Shown here one piece after another: positions 7,000-14,647 of a stretch of DNA of 22,034 nt. The DNA comes from Streptosporangiaceae bacterium (lineage in GTDB: Bacteria > Actinomycetota > Actinomycetes > Streptosporangiales > Streptosporangiaceae), in assembly GCA_030052355.1 (NCBI GenBank), contig JASIGS010000612.1, forward strand, positions 1-22,034, in the 5' to 3' direction. The notes below the pieces were generated by a model. That model was given only the letters and a program-made list of their open reading frames with translations. It ran no database searches and was not told where the DNA came from. A program made the position numbers and the translations under genes. The first letter of the stretch is position 1. Each line of letters starts with the position of its first letter.

Positions 7000-8355
7000 A
7001 TGCAACGCACGGAACTGGCACGGCTCGAACGTCGGGTGAACGACGAGATCTTGACACGCTTCCCGGCCGGCGCGGTCCGGCGGGTGGCGGTGCTGCAGGA
7101 GGCCGACGACCCGCGGCTCGGCCCCGAGGAGATGCTGATCCGGGTCTTCGTCGGACCGGCCGACGCGCCAAAGGACGTGCCGGCCGCCACGGCTGGCGGC
7201 GGCCAGCCGACCGCACCGAGCAGCGAACAGTCGCTCCAGTGGTGGGCGGCGCAGCATGAGACGGCGATGCGGCGCCTGCGGCGTGAGCTGTCGTGGCGGC
7301 TGCCGCCGGCCAGACTGCTGGAGTTCACGATCGACGACGATCCCGGCGGTGCGCCGCGCATCATCATGCCGCATGATCCGGAGCTGGCCGACGAGCCCGT
7401 GCCGCCCCGCGAGATCGTGCAGACCGCGCTCCGCATCTTGCGGGCGCGGTACGTGTTCCCCGACCGCGCCGAGCAGGCCGCCGCCGATGTCGAGGCCAGG
7501 CTCGCGGCGGGCGAGTACGACGAGCTCAGCGAGTCCGAGCTCGCCGAGCGGCTGACCAGCCAGCTGTATGCGGTCTGCGCAGACAAGCACCTTCGGGTCC
7601 ACTTCCACCCAGAGCGCAGGCGCCCGCCGACGCGGCCTGCCGACCGGGACAGGGACCGGCGGGACATGCGCGCGATCGGACGGCTGGAGAACTTCGGCAT
7701 TCACCGGGTTGAGCGGCTGGACGGCAACGTCGGCTACATCGACCTGCGCCGCGTCGCGTTGCCGCAGAACGCCGGCGCTTCCATCGCCGCAGCCATGGAG
7801 CTTGTATCGGGCACGTACGCGCTCATCATCGACTTGCGGCGGAACGGCGGCGGCGCACCGGACGGCGTGGCCTTCTGGTGCAGCTACCTGTTCGACGGCC
7901 CGGCTACTCATTTCAACGACATCTTCGAGGCCGAGACGGGGCAGACCCGGCAGTTCTGGAGCCTGTCGTACGTGCCCGGCTCGCGGTACGTGGACAAGCC
8001 GGTCTACGTGCTCACCAGCCACGAGACGTTCTCCGGTGGCGAGGACTTCTGTTACACGCTGCAATCCCTGGGCCGGGCTCAGCTGATCGGCGAGACGACC
8101 GGGGGCGGCGCACACCCGACAGGCATGCGGCCGCTGAGTGCGACCATGGCGATATCGGTGCCCTTCGCCCGTTCGGTCAATCCGATCACTGGCACGAACT
8201 GGGAAGGCACTGGCGTTGTGCCGGACGTCCCGGTCGCGGCCGGGGAAGCGTACGACGTCGGCTACGGCATGGCACTGCGGCACGTGCTGTCGCTCGACGC
8301 GCCGCCGCCGGTACGCGAGGAGGCCGCGGCGGCTCTGGCCCGGCTGACCGCCTGA
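7000..8355 (+). CDS. S41-family (IRBP-like) serine peptidase with an extra N-terminal domain
   Basis: A 451-residue protein; the ATG at 7000 has AGGGGG seven bases upstream (6987-6992), better than the in-frame TTG at 6973. Residues 1 to about 130 form an uncharacterised domain. About 135-205 match the helical N-terminal S41 domain (IVQTALRILRARYVFPDRAE, then CADKHLRV). The catalytic S41 domain follows: GNVGYIDLRR, the strand LIIDLRRNGGG, the nucleophile motif TFSGGED with Ser345, and GETTGGGAHP. The Lys of CtpA-type enzymes is absent and GETTGGG is present, as in IRBP- and tricorn-like members. There is no PDZ domain, signal peptide or membrane helix, so it should be cytoplasmic. It lies 199 bases downstream of the small peptide gene; that gap shows no other gene or clear terminator. 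The substrate is unknown, and the peptide is one possibility. Confidence 0.9.
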   Translation: MQRTELARLERRVNDEILTRFPAGAVRRVAVLQEADDPRLGPEEMLIRVFVGPADAPKDVPAATAGGGQPTAPSSEQSLQWWAAQHETAMRRLRRELSWRLPPARLLEFTIDDDPGGAPRIIMPHDPELADEPVPPREIVQTALRILRARYVFPDRAEQAAADVEARLAAGEYDELSESELAERLTSQLYAVCADKHLRVHFHPERRRPPTRPADRDRDRRDMRAIGRLENFGIHRVERLDGNVGYIDLRRVALPQNAGASIAAAMELVSGTYALIIDLRRNGGGAPDGVAFWCSYLFDGPATHFNDIFEAETGQTRQFWSLSYVPGSRYVDKPVYVLTSHETFSGGEDFCYTLQSLGRAQLIGETTGGGAHPTGMRPLSATMAISVPFARSVNPITGTNWEGTGVVPDVPVAAGEAYDVGYGMALRHVLSLDAPPPVREEAAAALARLTA

Positions 8356-8483
8356 CCGCGCTTCAGCCGCGTAGCACGGCTGCACTAGCGGATTTACGAC
8401 AACATCCTCCTGACTGCGCATCTGTCGCATCGATGTCGGAATCTCGCTAGCATCGGAACTCGCGGATGCTGGATGCTTGAAGC

Positions 8484-9992
8484 GTGTACGAGGACAAGGA
8501 ACGATGCGTCAGGGCCGTCCAGGCCAAAGATGCCCGGTTCGACGGCTGGTTCTTCACCGCGGTGCTCACGACCGGTATCTACTGCCGGCCGAGCTGCCCC
8601 GTGGTGCCGCCCAAGCCGGAGAACATGCGGTTCTTCCCGAGTGCGGCCGCGGCCCAGCAGGCCGGGTTCCGCGCCTGCAAGCGATGCCGCCCCGACGCCA
8701 GCCCCGGTTCCCCGGAGTGGGACGTTCGAGCCGACGTCGTCGCCAGGGCCATGCGGCTCATCGCCGACGGCGTCATTGACGGCGGCGGAGTCCCCGAGCT
8801 GGCCCGCCGACTGGGCTACAGCGTCCGGCAGCTGGAACGCCTGCTGCTGGCAGAGCTCGGCGCCGGGCCGCTAGCGCTGGCCAGGGCGCAGCGGGCGCAG
8901 ACCGCGAGGCTCCTCATCGAGACGTCATCGCTGCCAATGGGCGACGTCGCGTTCGCGGCAGGCTTCTCGAGCATCCGCACCTTCAACGACACCGTTCGCG
9001 AGGTATTCGCGCTGTCGCCCACCGAGCTTCGCGATAGGGCGAGGCGGGGCGGGACGGCGGCCATGACGGGGGCCATCTCGCTCCGGCTGCCGTTCCGTGC
9101 TCCGCTTCAGCCGGGAAACCTGTTCGGCCACCTCGCCGCTACCGCGGTGCCGGGCGTGGAGGAATGGCGCGATGAGGCCTACCGCCGGACACTTCGCCTG
9201 CCGCACGGTCACGGCATCACCGAACTAAGGCCACGGCCCGACCACGTCACGTGCCGGCTGTTCCTGACTGACCTGCGCGACCTGTCCACCGCGATCAGCC
9301 GGTGCAGGCGGCTCCTCGACCTTGATGCGGATCCGGTGGCCGTCGACGAGCTACTCGCTGCGGACGAAGTCCTGGCGCCGCTCGTGGCCAAGGCGCCAGG
9401 CAGGCGGGTGCCGCGGACGGTCGACGCGAGTGAGTTCGCGCTGCGGGCCGTGCTCGGCCAGCAGGTGTCCACGGCCTCGGCGCGGCGGCACGCCGGCCGC
9501 CTGGCGGCGATCCACGGAGAGCACGTCGATGATCCGGCCGGGGGCCTGAGCAGGCTCTTCCCCGACCCGGCCAGGCTCGCCGACGCGGACCCCGCAGAGC
9601 TGGCGCTGCCCGGGGCGCGGCGCGAGTCGTTCCTCGGGCTCGCCTCCGCGCTGGCCAATCGCAAGGTCGACCTCGGCGTCGGCAGCGACTGGAACGAGGC
9701 GCGGCTGAGGCTCGCTGTCCTGCCGGGCATCGGCCCCTGGACCGTGGAGACCATCGCGATGCGGGCGCTCGGCGACCCGGACGCGTTCCCCGCGTCAGAC
9801 CTTGGCGTGCGCCGCGCGGCCGCCGGGCTTGGCCTGCCAGCCGCGACCACCTCGCTGGCCAGCCGCGCCGCCGGGTGGCGACCGTGGCGCGCTTATGCGG
9901 TCCAGTACCTCTGGGCCAGCACCGACCACGACATCAACAATCTCCCCGCGCCCGCAGCGACGGGGCCAGGCATTCCACAGGAGCAGTCATGA
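8484..9992 (+). CDS. Bifunctional Ada-type activator / AlkA-like 3-methyladenine DNA glycosylase
   Basis: A 502-residue fusion of the adaptive-response activator and a base-excision glycosylase. The N-terminal Ada zinc domain (about 5-80) has Cys34, Cys38, Cys65 and Cys68; Cys34, in [10 protein letters not shown], aligns with the methylphosphotriester-accepting Cys of Ada. An AraC-type DNA-binding domain follows (about 85-185). The AlkA part occupies about 195-495, with the helix-hairpin-helix LPGIGPW at 413-419 and a catalytic Asp at about 439. The protein is expected to sense methylphosphotriesters, activate its own operon and excise alkylated purines. The start is GTG at 8484, with only a weak ribosome-binding site. 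A possible -10 TAGCAT lies at 8448-8453, without a clear -35, as expected for an activator-dependent promoter. The stop overlaps the next start (ATGA). The Ada-AlkA fusion is common in actinobacteria. Confidence 0.95.
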   Translation: MYEDKERCVRAVQAKDARFDGWFFTAVLTTGIYCRPSCPVVPPKPENMRFFPSAAAAQQAGFRACKRCRPDASPGSPEWDVRADVVARAMRLIADGVIDGGGVPELARRLGYSVRQLERLLLAELGAGPLALARAQRAQTARLLIETSSLPMGDVAFAAGFSSIRTFNDTVREVFALSPTELRDRARRGGTAAMTGAISLRLPFRAPLQPGNLFGHLAATAVPGVEEWRDEAYRRTLRLPHGHGITELRPRPDHVTCRLFLTDLRDLSTAISRCRRLLDLDADPVAVDELLAADEVLAPLVAKAPGRRVPRTVDASEFALRAVLGQQVSTASARRHAGRLAAIHGEHVDDPAGGLSRLFPDPARLADADPAELALPGARRESFLGLASALANRKVDLGVGSDWNEARLRLAVLPGIGPWTVETIAMRALGDPDAFPASDLGVRRAAAGLGLPAATTSLASRAAGWRPWRAYAVQYLWASTDHDINNLPAPAATGPGIPQEQS

Positions 9993-10495
9993 CCAGCAGC
10001 AGCTTCGCGACCCGCACGCACGTCGTCATCGACAGCCCGGTAGGCCCGCTCACGCTCGTGGCCGAGCAGGGCAGGCTGACCGGGCTGTACATGGCCGCGC
10101 AGCGGCACGCACCCGACAACTCGGACCTGGGCATTCCGGGCGAGGCCGCCGACGAGCCCTTCGCGTCGGCGGCAGCGCAGCTGGCGGCTTACTTCGCTGG
10201 CGAGCTGACAGCATTCGACCTGCCGCTGGCGCCGGCTGGCACGCCGTTCCAGCTTCGCGTGTGGGCGGCGCTGCGAACCATCCCGTACGGGCAGACGGTC
10301 TCCTACGGGCAGCTCGCCCGTCAGATCGGCAGTCCAGCCGCCAGCCGCGCGGTCGGGCTCGCCAACGGCAGGAACCCGATAGCCCTGGTAGTTCCCTGTC
10401 ATCGGGTCGTCGGCGCGGACGGCAGCCTGACCGGCTACGGCGGCGGCCTGGACCGCAAGCGGTTCCTGCTCGACCTGGAACGCGGTAGCAGGTGA
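9989..10495 (+). CDS. ogt: Methylated-DNA--[protein]-cysteine S-methyltransferase (O6-alkylguanine repair)
   Basis: A 168-residue suicide repair protein that moves the alkyl group from O6-alkylguanine (and O4-alkylthymine) to its own cysteine. The active-site motif PCHRV is present with Cys137, followed by the conserved [16 protein letters not shown] tail; the upstream segment [21 protein letters not shown] is the DNA-binding helix-turn-helix core. The length matches the Ogt/MGMT family. The ATG at 9989 overlaps the stop of the Ada-AlkA gene by four bases and has AGGAG at 9979-9983, so translation is coupled and the two genes form an alkylation-repair operon. An in-frame GTG further upstream would lie within the preceding gene and is not needed. 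A perfect palindrome downstream terminates the operon. Confidence 0.96.
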   Translation: MTSSSFATRTHVVIDSPVGPLTLVAEQGRLTGLYMAAQRHAPDNSDLGIPGEAADEPFASAAAQLAAYFAGELTAFDLPLAPAGTPFQLRVWAALRTIPYGQTVSYGQLARQIGSPAASRAVGLANGRNPIALVVPCHRVVGADGSLTGYGGGLDRKRFLLDLERGSR

Positions 10496-10504
10496 CTAGG
10501 TGTG

Positions 10505-10530
10505 CCCGGCTAGTCCCGGGACTAGCCGGG
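10505..10530. terminator. Perfect 26-bp palindrome, probable bidirectional terminator
   Basis: The half-site CCCGGCTAGTCCC (10505-10517) is followed directly by its exact complement (10518-10530). It lies between the convergent ogt (stop at 10495) and GNAT (stop at 10522-10524) genes, so the hairpin includes the last codons and TAG stop of the GNAT gene. There is no U-tract on either strand, as is common in actinobacterial terminators. The stem can close with a small loop of about four bases. Confidence 0.75.
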
Positions 10531-10998
10531 TGCCCTTACCCATTCCTCCTGGCCATCTGCGGTCCGGCCGGTTGGAGAGAAGCCACGGCTTCGGTATAGC
10601 CGCTGCGAGCGCTCATTGTCTGGATGCGTCAGGAGGTGAATCCGCGGCTGGTGCCGCCGCTCCGCTTCGGCGAGGACGGCATCCAGCAGGGCTCCTCCGA
10701 TTCCCCGGCCCCACCGCTCGGGAGCGACGTACAGAAAGCCGAGGAAGCAGCCGCCGGGTACGACCGGGCCTTCCCCGTCCTGCTCGCGCAGAGCCCGGGC
10801 GGAGGCCATCGCAACCATCTCGGGGCCCTCGGTCGCCACCAGAAGCCACGTGCCAGGGTCACGCAGGCGCGTCCGGACACGGTCGACGCGGGCGGCCTGG
10901 CCGGGCCAGGCGCCTTGACGGCGGGCCAGATTCGATCGCTCGTAGAGCGAAACGGCGGCGTCGACATCAGCCGCCTCTCCAGGCCGGACCAAGACCAC
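10522..10998 (-). CDS. GNAT-family N-acetyltransferase
   Basis: A 158-residue acetyl-CoA-dependent acetyltransferase of the GNAT superfamily. The acetyl-CoA binding motif A is clear: FLYVAPERWGRGIGGALLDA, with the R/Q-x-x-G-x-G/A pattern as RWGRGIG. Motif B follows around HLLTHPDNERSQRLYRSRGF, giving the typical asparagine and tyrosine near the C-terminus. The start is GTG at 10998 with GAGG a few bases upstream. The substrate cannot be told from sequence; small-molecule amines, peptides or antibiotics are all possible. The gene is convergent with ogt, sharing its terminator palindrome, and divergent from the LuxR-type regulator that starts 67 bases away. It has no evident operon partner. Confidence 0.9.
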   Translation of the reverse strand: MVLVRPGEAADVDAAVSLYERSNLARRQGAWPGQAARVDRVRTRLRDPGTWLLVATEGPEMVAMASARALREQDGEGPVVPGGCFLGFLYVAPERWGRGIGGALLDAVLAEAERRHQPRIHLLTHPDNERSQRLYRSRGFSPTGRTADGQEEWVRAPG

Positions 10999-11065
10999 GC
11001 CCTCAACGTACAGCCAGCGTGCCGCGACCTGGCCGCCAGGCAGTTCGACTCTGCCAGGCCGATCA

Positions 11066-13648
11066 GTGCGACGCCGGCGTTACGGTGGTAGCAGTGATCA
11101 CCCCAGTCGAAGGAGCAGTCAGCCACTGCCCACCATAAAGACGCGACAAGTCGGGAGGCTTCCCGAGGAGCTGAGCAGTTTCGTCGGCCGGGACAGCGAG
11201 GTCGCGGAGCTGCGTGAACTCCTGCGCCGGACGCGAGCCGTCACCCTGTGCGGCCCCGGCGGGATCGGCAAGACCAGGCTCGCGCTCCGGCTGCTGCACG
11301 CGGTGACGCCGGAGTTTCCTGACGGCGGCTGGTGCGTCGAACTGGGCGAGGTCCGCTTGCCTGAGAGCGTGCCGGCAAAGATCGCGTTCGCGCTCGGCAT
11401 CGATGAGGAACCCGGCCGACCACTGGTCGACACGCTCGCGGATGCGCTCAGGCCGCGCCGGGCCCTTCTGGTCCTGGACAACTGCGAGCACCTGATCGAC
11501 ACCTGCGCCGATCTGTGCCAGCGGCTGCTGGCCGGCGCTGCCGGGCTGCAAGTCGTCGCCACCAGCCGGGAGCCCATGCGCATCGCGGCCGAGGCCGTCT
11601 GGCACGTGCCGCCCCTCGACCTGCCGCCACCGGACACTTCCGCGGTCGAAGTCGTGGGGCGCTATGACGCCGTCCGGCTTTTCGCCGAGCGGGCCGGCGC
11701 GTCGGCGCCCGGCTTTGAACTCACCTCAGGCAACGCAGCGGCGGTCGCCGCGATCTGCCGGGCACTTGACGGCTTGCCGCTGGCCATAGAGCTAGCCGCG
11801 GCCTGGGTTCGGGCGCTGTCGGTCGAGCAGATCCGCCGACGGCTCGACCACCGCCTTGCGCTGCTCACTGGCGGCGAGCGCACCGCGCCCGCGCGGCATC
11901 GCACGCTGCGCGCGACGCTCGACTGGAGTTACCACCTGCTGTCCGAAGCCGAGCGAGTCCTGCTGCGCAGGCTGTCGGTCTTCGGCGGGTGGTCGCTCGA
12001 CATGGCAGAGCGACTGTGCACGGACGACAAGCTGCCGGCGTCGGAGATTCTCGACCTGATCACCGCGCTCGCCGACAAGTCACTGATCGAACTGGAGTCA
12101 GTAACGCGCGGCCAGGCCAGATACCGAGTGCTGGAGACGATCCGCGAGTACGCATCGGAACTGCTCGTGACCGCCGGCGAGGCGCCGGAACAGTACCGCC
12201 GCCGCCTGGACTACACGGTCAGCGAGTCCGAGACCGCGATGTACATCGGGTTGGCGACGGTGCGCGCCTCGTGGTCGACTCGCGTCGACCTGTTCAAGCG
12301 GGTGGACACCGAGGACGGCAACATCCGCGAGGTACTGGCCGACTGCCTGGCTAACGGCGACGCCGAGCACGGCCTGCGGATCTGTAACTCCTTGCGGCTG
12401 GTGTGGATCGTGCACGGGTACTTCGCCATGGGGGCCACGTGGCTTGACGCGTTCCTTGGCCTGGACGGTGCCGACTCGGTGTCGCCGGTTGTCCGCGGCG
12501 CCGCTCTGGTCGGCAGGGCACAGCTGGCCCTCGCGAGCGGCTCGGAAGGCGCGGACCACCTCGCGACAGCCGGGCTCGAGCTGTGCCGCTTGGCTGGCGA
12601 TCAGTTCTGGACGGCGACAGCGCTGAACCTGCTTGCCGAGATCACGCTGCACGCAGGCCAGCTCGACGCAGCCGTGGCCACGGCGGACGAGGCACTCGAG
12701 GTCGCCGAGTCCGCCGACGACCGGTGGAACGAGAGCTATGCGTACGGCACCAAGGCCGCGGCTGCCGGGTTGCGCGGCAGCCTCCGCGAGGCGCAGGAAC
12801 TCGGCGAGCAGGCGCTGCAAATTACCCGTGACATCGGACAGCTGTGGGGTGCGGCGAGGGCCATGCTGGGCCTCGGCGACCTAGCCCGCGTACGCGGCCA
12901 GCACGATGCGGCAAGGCAGTACTACCTCGACGCGCTGGCGATCCTGCGCGAGCTGAGCGCCAGGCCGGACATGGCGCGGTGCCTGGCTGGCCTCGGGCGG
13001 ATCGAGATCGACCAGAACGATCTCGCCGCGGCGCGCGGGTACCTTACCGAAAGCCTCCAGCTCAGCTACCTGTCCGGCAGCCGCATCGGCATGGCCCGCG
13101 GGCTGGAGACGATCGCCAGGCTGACGGTGCTCGAAGGCAGTCCGCGGACGGCGCTCAGGCTCGCGGCGGCGGTGTCTGCGCTGCGCGCGGAGGCGCATCT
13201 GCCGCCGGTGCCCGGTGCGCGGCTGCAGCGCTTCCTGGACGCCGCGCAGCCCCTCGGCGAGCACACGGTCGCCAGGCTGTGGGCCGAGGGACAGGCGACC
13301 ACGCCTGCCGCCGCGGTCGCGCTGGCGCTTGGGCACAAGCCGGCCGATACACCGCAGGCGGCCGCGGCCGACCTGCGGGCTGGCGGCCTGACTCCCAGGG
13401 AGCGCGAGGTGGTCGGCTTGCTCGCCGACGGCGCCAGCAACCGCGCGATCGCGGCGCAACTGTTCATCAGCCCGGCCACCGCCGCGAGGCACGTCGCCAA
13501 CATCCTGGCGAAGCTAGGGTTCAGCTCACGCAGCCAGGTAGCGGCGTGGGCAGCAGCCACGGCACAGCAAACCCGTCCTCCGGCCGCGGACGGCCACGGC
13601 GCTGCTCAGCCGGCGCCGAACAGCACGCTCACCGACTCGCCTTCGTGA
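11066..13648 (+). CDS. LuxR-family regulator with NB-ARC ATPase and TPR domains
   Basis: About 860 residues. Order: a short basic N-terminus; an NB-ARC-type ATPase beginning LPEELSSFVGRDSEVAEL, with Walker A GPGGIGKT at 63-70 and Walker B ALLVLDNCEH at about 133-142; GLPLAIELAAAWVRAL near 230; TPR-like helical repeats over about 450-740; and a LuxR-type helix-turn-helix at about 774-830 (LTPREREVVGLLADGASNRAIA). It is probably a DNA-binding transcription factor gated by nucleotide and protein partners; targets are unknown. The start is uncertain. GTG at 11066 is the only in-frame ATG/GTG/TTG before the conserved region and has a weak ribosome-binding site. A good AAGGAG at 11110-11115 instead sits ten bases before an in-frame CTG at 11126. 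The 3' end overlaps the convergent PRPP synthetase gene by 43 bases. Confidence 0.9.
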   Translation: MRRRRYGGSSDHPSRRSSQPLPTIKTRQVGRLPEELSSFVGRDSEVAELRELLRRTRAVTLCGPGGIGKTRLALRLLHAVTPEFPDGGWCVELGEVRLPESVPAKIAFALGIDEEPGRPLVDTLADALRPRRALLVLDNCEHLIDTCADLCQRLLAGAAGLQVVATSREPMRIAAEAVWHVPPLDLPPPDTSAVEVVGRYDAVRLFAERAGASAPGFELTSGNAAAVAAICRALDGLPLAIELAAAWVRALSVEQIRRRLDHRLALLTGGERTAPARHRTLRATLDWSYHLLSEAERVLLRRLSVFGGWSLDMAERLCTDDKLPASEILDLITALADKSLIELESVTRGQARYRVLETIREYASELLVTAGEAPEQYRRRLDYTVSESETAMYIGLATVRASWSTRVDLFKRVDTEDGNIREVLADCLANGDAEHGLRICNSLRLVWIVHGYFAMGATWLDAFLGLDGADSVSPVVRGAALVGRAQLALASGSEGADHLATAGLELCRLAGDQFWTATALNLLAEITLHAGQLDAAVATADEALEVAESADDRWNESYAYGTKAAAAGLRGSLREAQELGEQALQITRDIGQLWGAARAMLGLGDLARVRGQHDAARQYYLDALAILRELSARPDMARCLAGLGRIEIDQNDLAAARGYLTESLQLSYLSGSRIGMARGLETIARLTVLEGSPRTALRLAAAVSALRAEAHLPPVPGARLQRFLDAAQPLGEHTVARLWAEGQATTPAAAVALALGHKPADTPQAAAADLRAGGLTPREREVVGLLADGASNRAIAAQLFISPATAARHVANILAKLGFSSRSQVAAWAAATAQQTRPPAADGHGAAQPAPNSTLTDSPS

Positions 13649-14550
13649 ATCCGCCGGATCGCCTCCGCCAGCGCCGGCGCGATCGAGATCACGCGCAGGT
13701 CGAGCCCCTGGCCGCCGTCCGCGGCAGGCAGCGTGTTGGTGCAGACGACTTGGCGGACCTGCGGGTGAGCCGCGATCCGTTTCAGCGCGCCGTCCGCGAA
13801 CAGGCCGTGCGTGCAGGCAATCCGCACCGACCCGGCGCCGTGCTCGCTCAGCCGGTCGAGCAGCTCGATGACCGTCGTGCCGCGAGCGATCTCGTCGTCC
13901 AGCACGATCACGTCCCGGCCCGCCACATCCCCGATGATCGAGCTGATCGTCACCTTCTCGTCGCTGAGCCGCTCTTTCGCGCCGGCGGCTACCGGCAGGG
14001 ACAGCATCCGGGCCAGCGCGGCGGCACTCTTCGCGTTGCCGAGGTCCGGCGACACGACGACCGAGTTCGACAAGTCAAGGCGCCGGAAGTGGTCGGCGAA
14101 CTCGCGCAGAGCGTGCAGGTGGTCGACCGGCACCGAGAAGAATCCGTGTACCTGCGGCGAGTGCAGCGTGATGGTCAGGATCCTGTTGGCGCCGGCCGTC
14201 GCCAGCAGGTCTGCCACGAGCCTGCCGCCGATGGAGATCCGCGGCATCGACTTCTTGTCTGAACGCGCGTAGGAGTAGTAAGGGATCACGGCCGTCACCC
14301 GTGCTGCCGACGCTCCCCTGGCAGCGTCGAGCATCAGCAGCAGCTCCACCAGGTTTTCCTGCACTGGCGGGCCGAGCGGCTGGATCACGAACACGTCGCG
14401 TTCCCGGCAGTTGGCCAGTAGCTGGACTTCGAGGCAGTCGTTGGCGAACCGGGTGAGGCGGACCGGGCTCAGCGGCACGCCGAGGTCGGCGCATATTTCC
14501 GCCGACAGGGCCGGGTGGGCGCTGCCGCTGAACACGACGATCTCCCGCAC
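13606..14550 (-). CDS. prs: Ribose-phosphate pyrophosphokinase (PRPP synthetase), divergent form
   Basis: A 314-residue enzyme, the usual family length, converting ribose 5-phosphate and ATP to PRPP for nucleotide, histidine and tryptophan synthesis. Visible features: N-terminal IVVFSGSAHP; the catalytic flexible-loop region YYSYARSDKKSMPRISIGG (92-109); HSPQVHGFF at 130-138 with the conserved His130; VVSPDLGNAKSAAALA; Lys192 and Arg194 in AKERL; and the PRPP-binding loop VLDDEIARGTT at about 216-226. That loop departs from the common DDxxDTGGT, and the flexible loop lacks the usual RQDRK sequence, so this may be a second, specialised PRPP synthetase and not the main housekeeping copy. The start is GTG at 14550; a TAATCT -10-like box lies on the minus strand at 14573-14568. 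Its 3' end overlaps the LuxR gene. Confidence 0.9.
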   Translation of the reverse strand: MREIVVFSGSAHPALSAEICADLGVPLSPVRLTRFANDCLEVQLLANCRERDVFVIQPLGPPVQENLVELLLMLDAARGASAARVTAVIPYYSYARSDKKSMPRISIGGRLVADLLATAGANRILTITLHSPQVHGFFSVPVDHLHALREFADHFRRLDLSNSVVVSPDLGNAKSAAALARMLSLPVAAGAKERLSDEKVTISSIIGDVAGRDVIVLDDEIARGTTVIELLDRLSEHGAGSVRIACTHGLFADGALKRIAAHPQVRQVVCTNTLPAADGGQGLDLRVISIAPALAEAIRRIHEGESVSVLFGAG

Positions 14551-14608
14551 GATCTCAGCCTAAAGCGAGATTACCGACAGCATCAGGCCGCCCTTGAGGG
14601 ACGACCTA

Positions 14609-14622
14609 ACCGGCCGGCCGGT
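14609..14622. terminator. 14-bp perfect palindrome after the glycerate kinase gene
   Basis: ACCGGCCGGCCGGT is self-complementary and lies 26 bases beyond the glycerate kinase stop and upstream of the prs promoter region on the same strand. It may act as a weak terminator. A 14-base stretch covering it recurs exactly after the gene at 18178-18516. The remaining roughly 80 bases of this gap hold only the possible prs -10 box. Confidence 0.35.
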
Positions 14623-14647
14623 CCGAGCCACCCCTGCTGCGCGGCGC

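Noticed and set aside
6247..8430. 727-codon open frame on the minus strand across the small peptide and S41 genes
   Set aside because: It is antisense to two well-supported genes, overlaps the SARP start, and shows low-complexity Arg/Pro/Gly composition and no recognisable domain.
11094..11138. 14-codon GTG-initiated frame just upstream of the LuxR conserved region as a leader peptide
   Set aside because: It has no attenuator-type codon run or hairpins, lies within the likely LuxR frame region, and such short frames are expected by chance.
12844..14262. 472-codon open frame on the plus strand across the LuxR and prs genes
   Set aside because: Product is Arg/Ala/Gly-rich with no domain; it overlaps the conserved LuxR helix-turn-helix in another frame and is antisense to prs.
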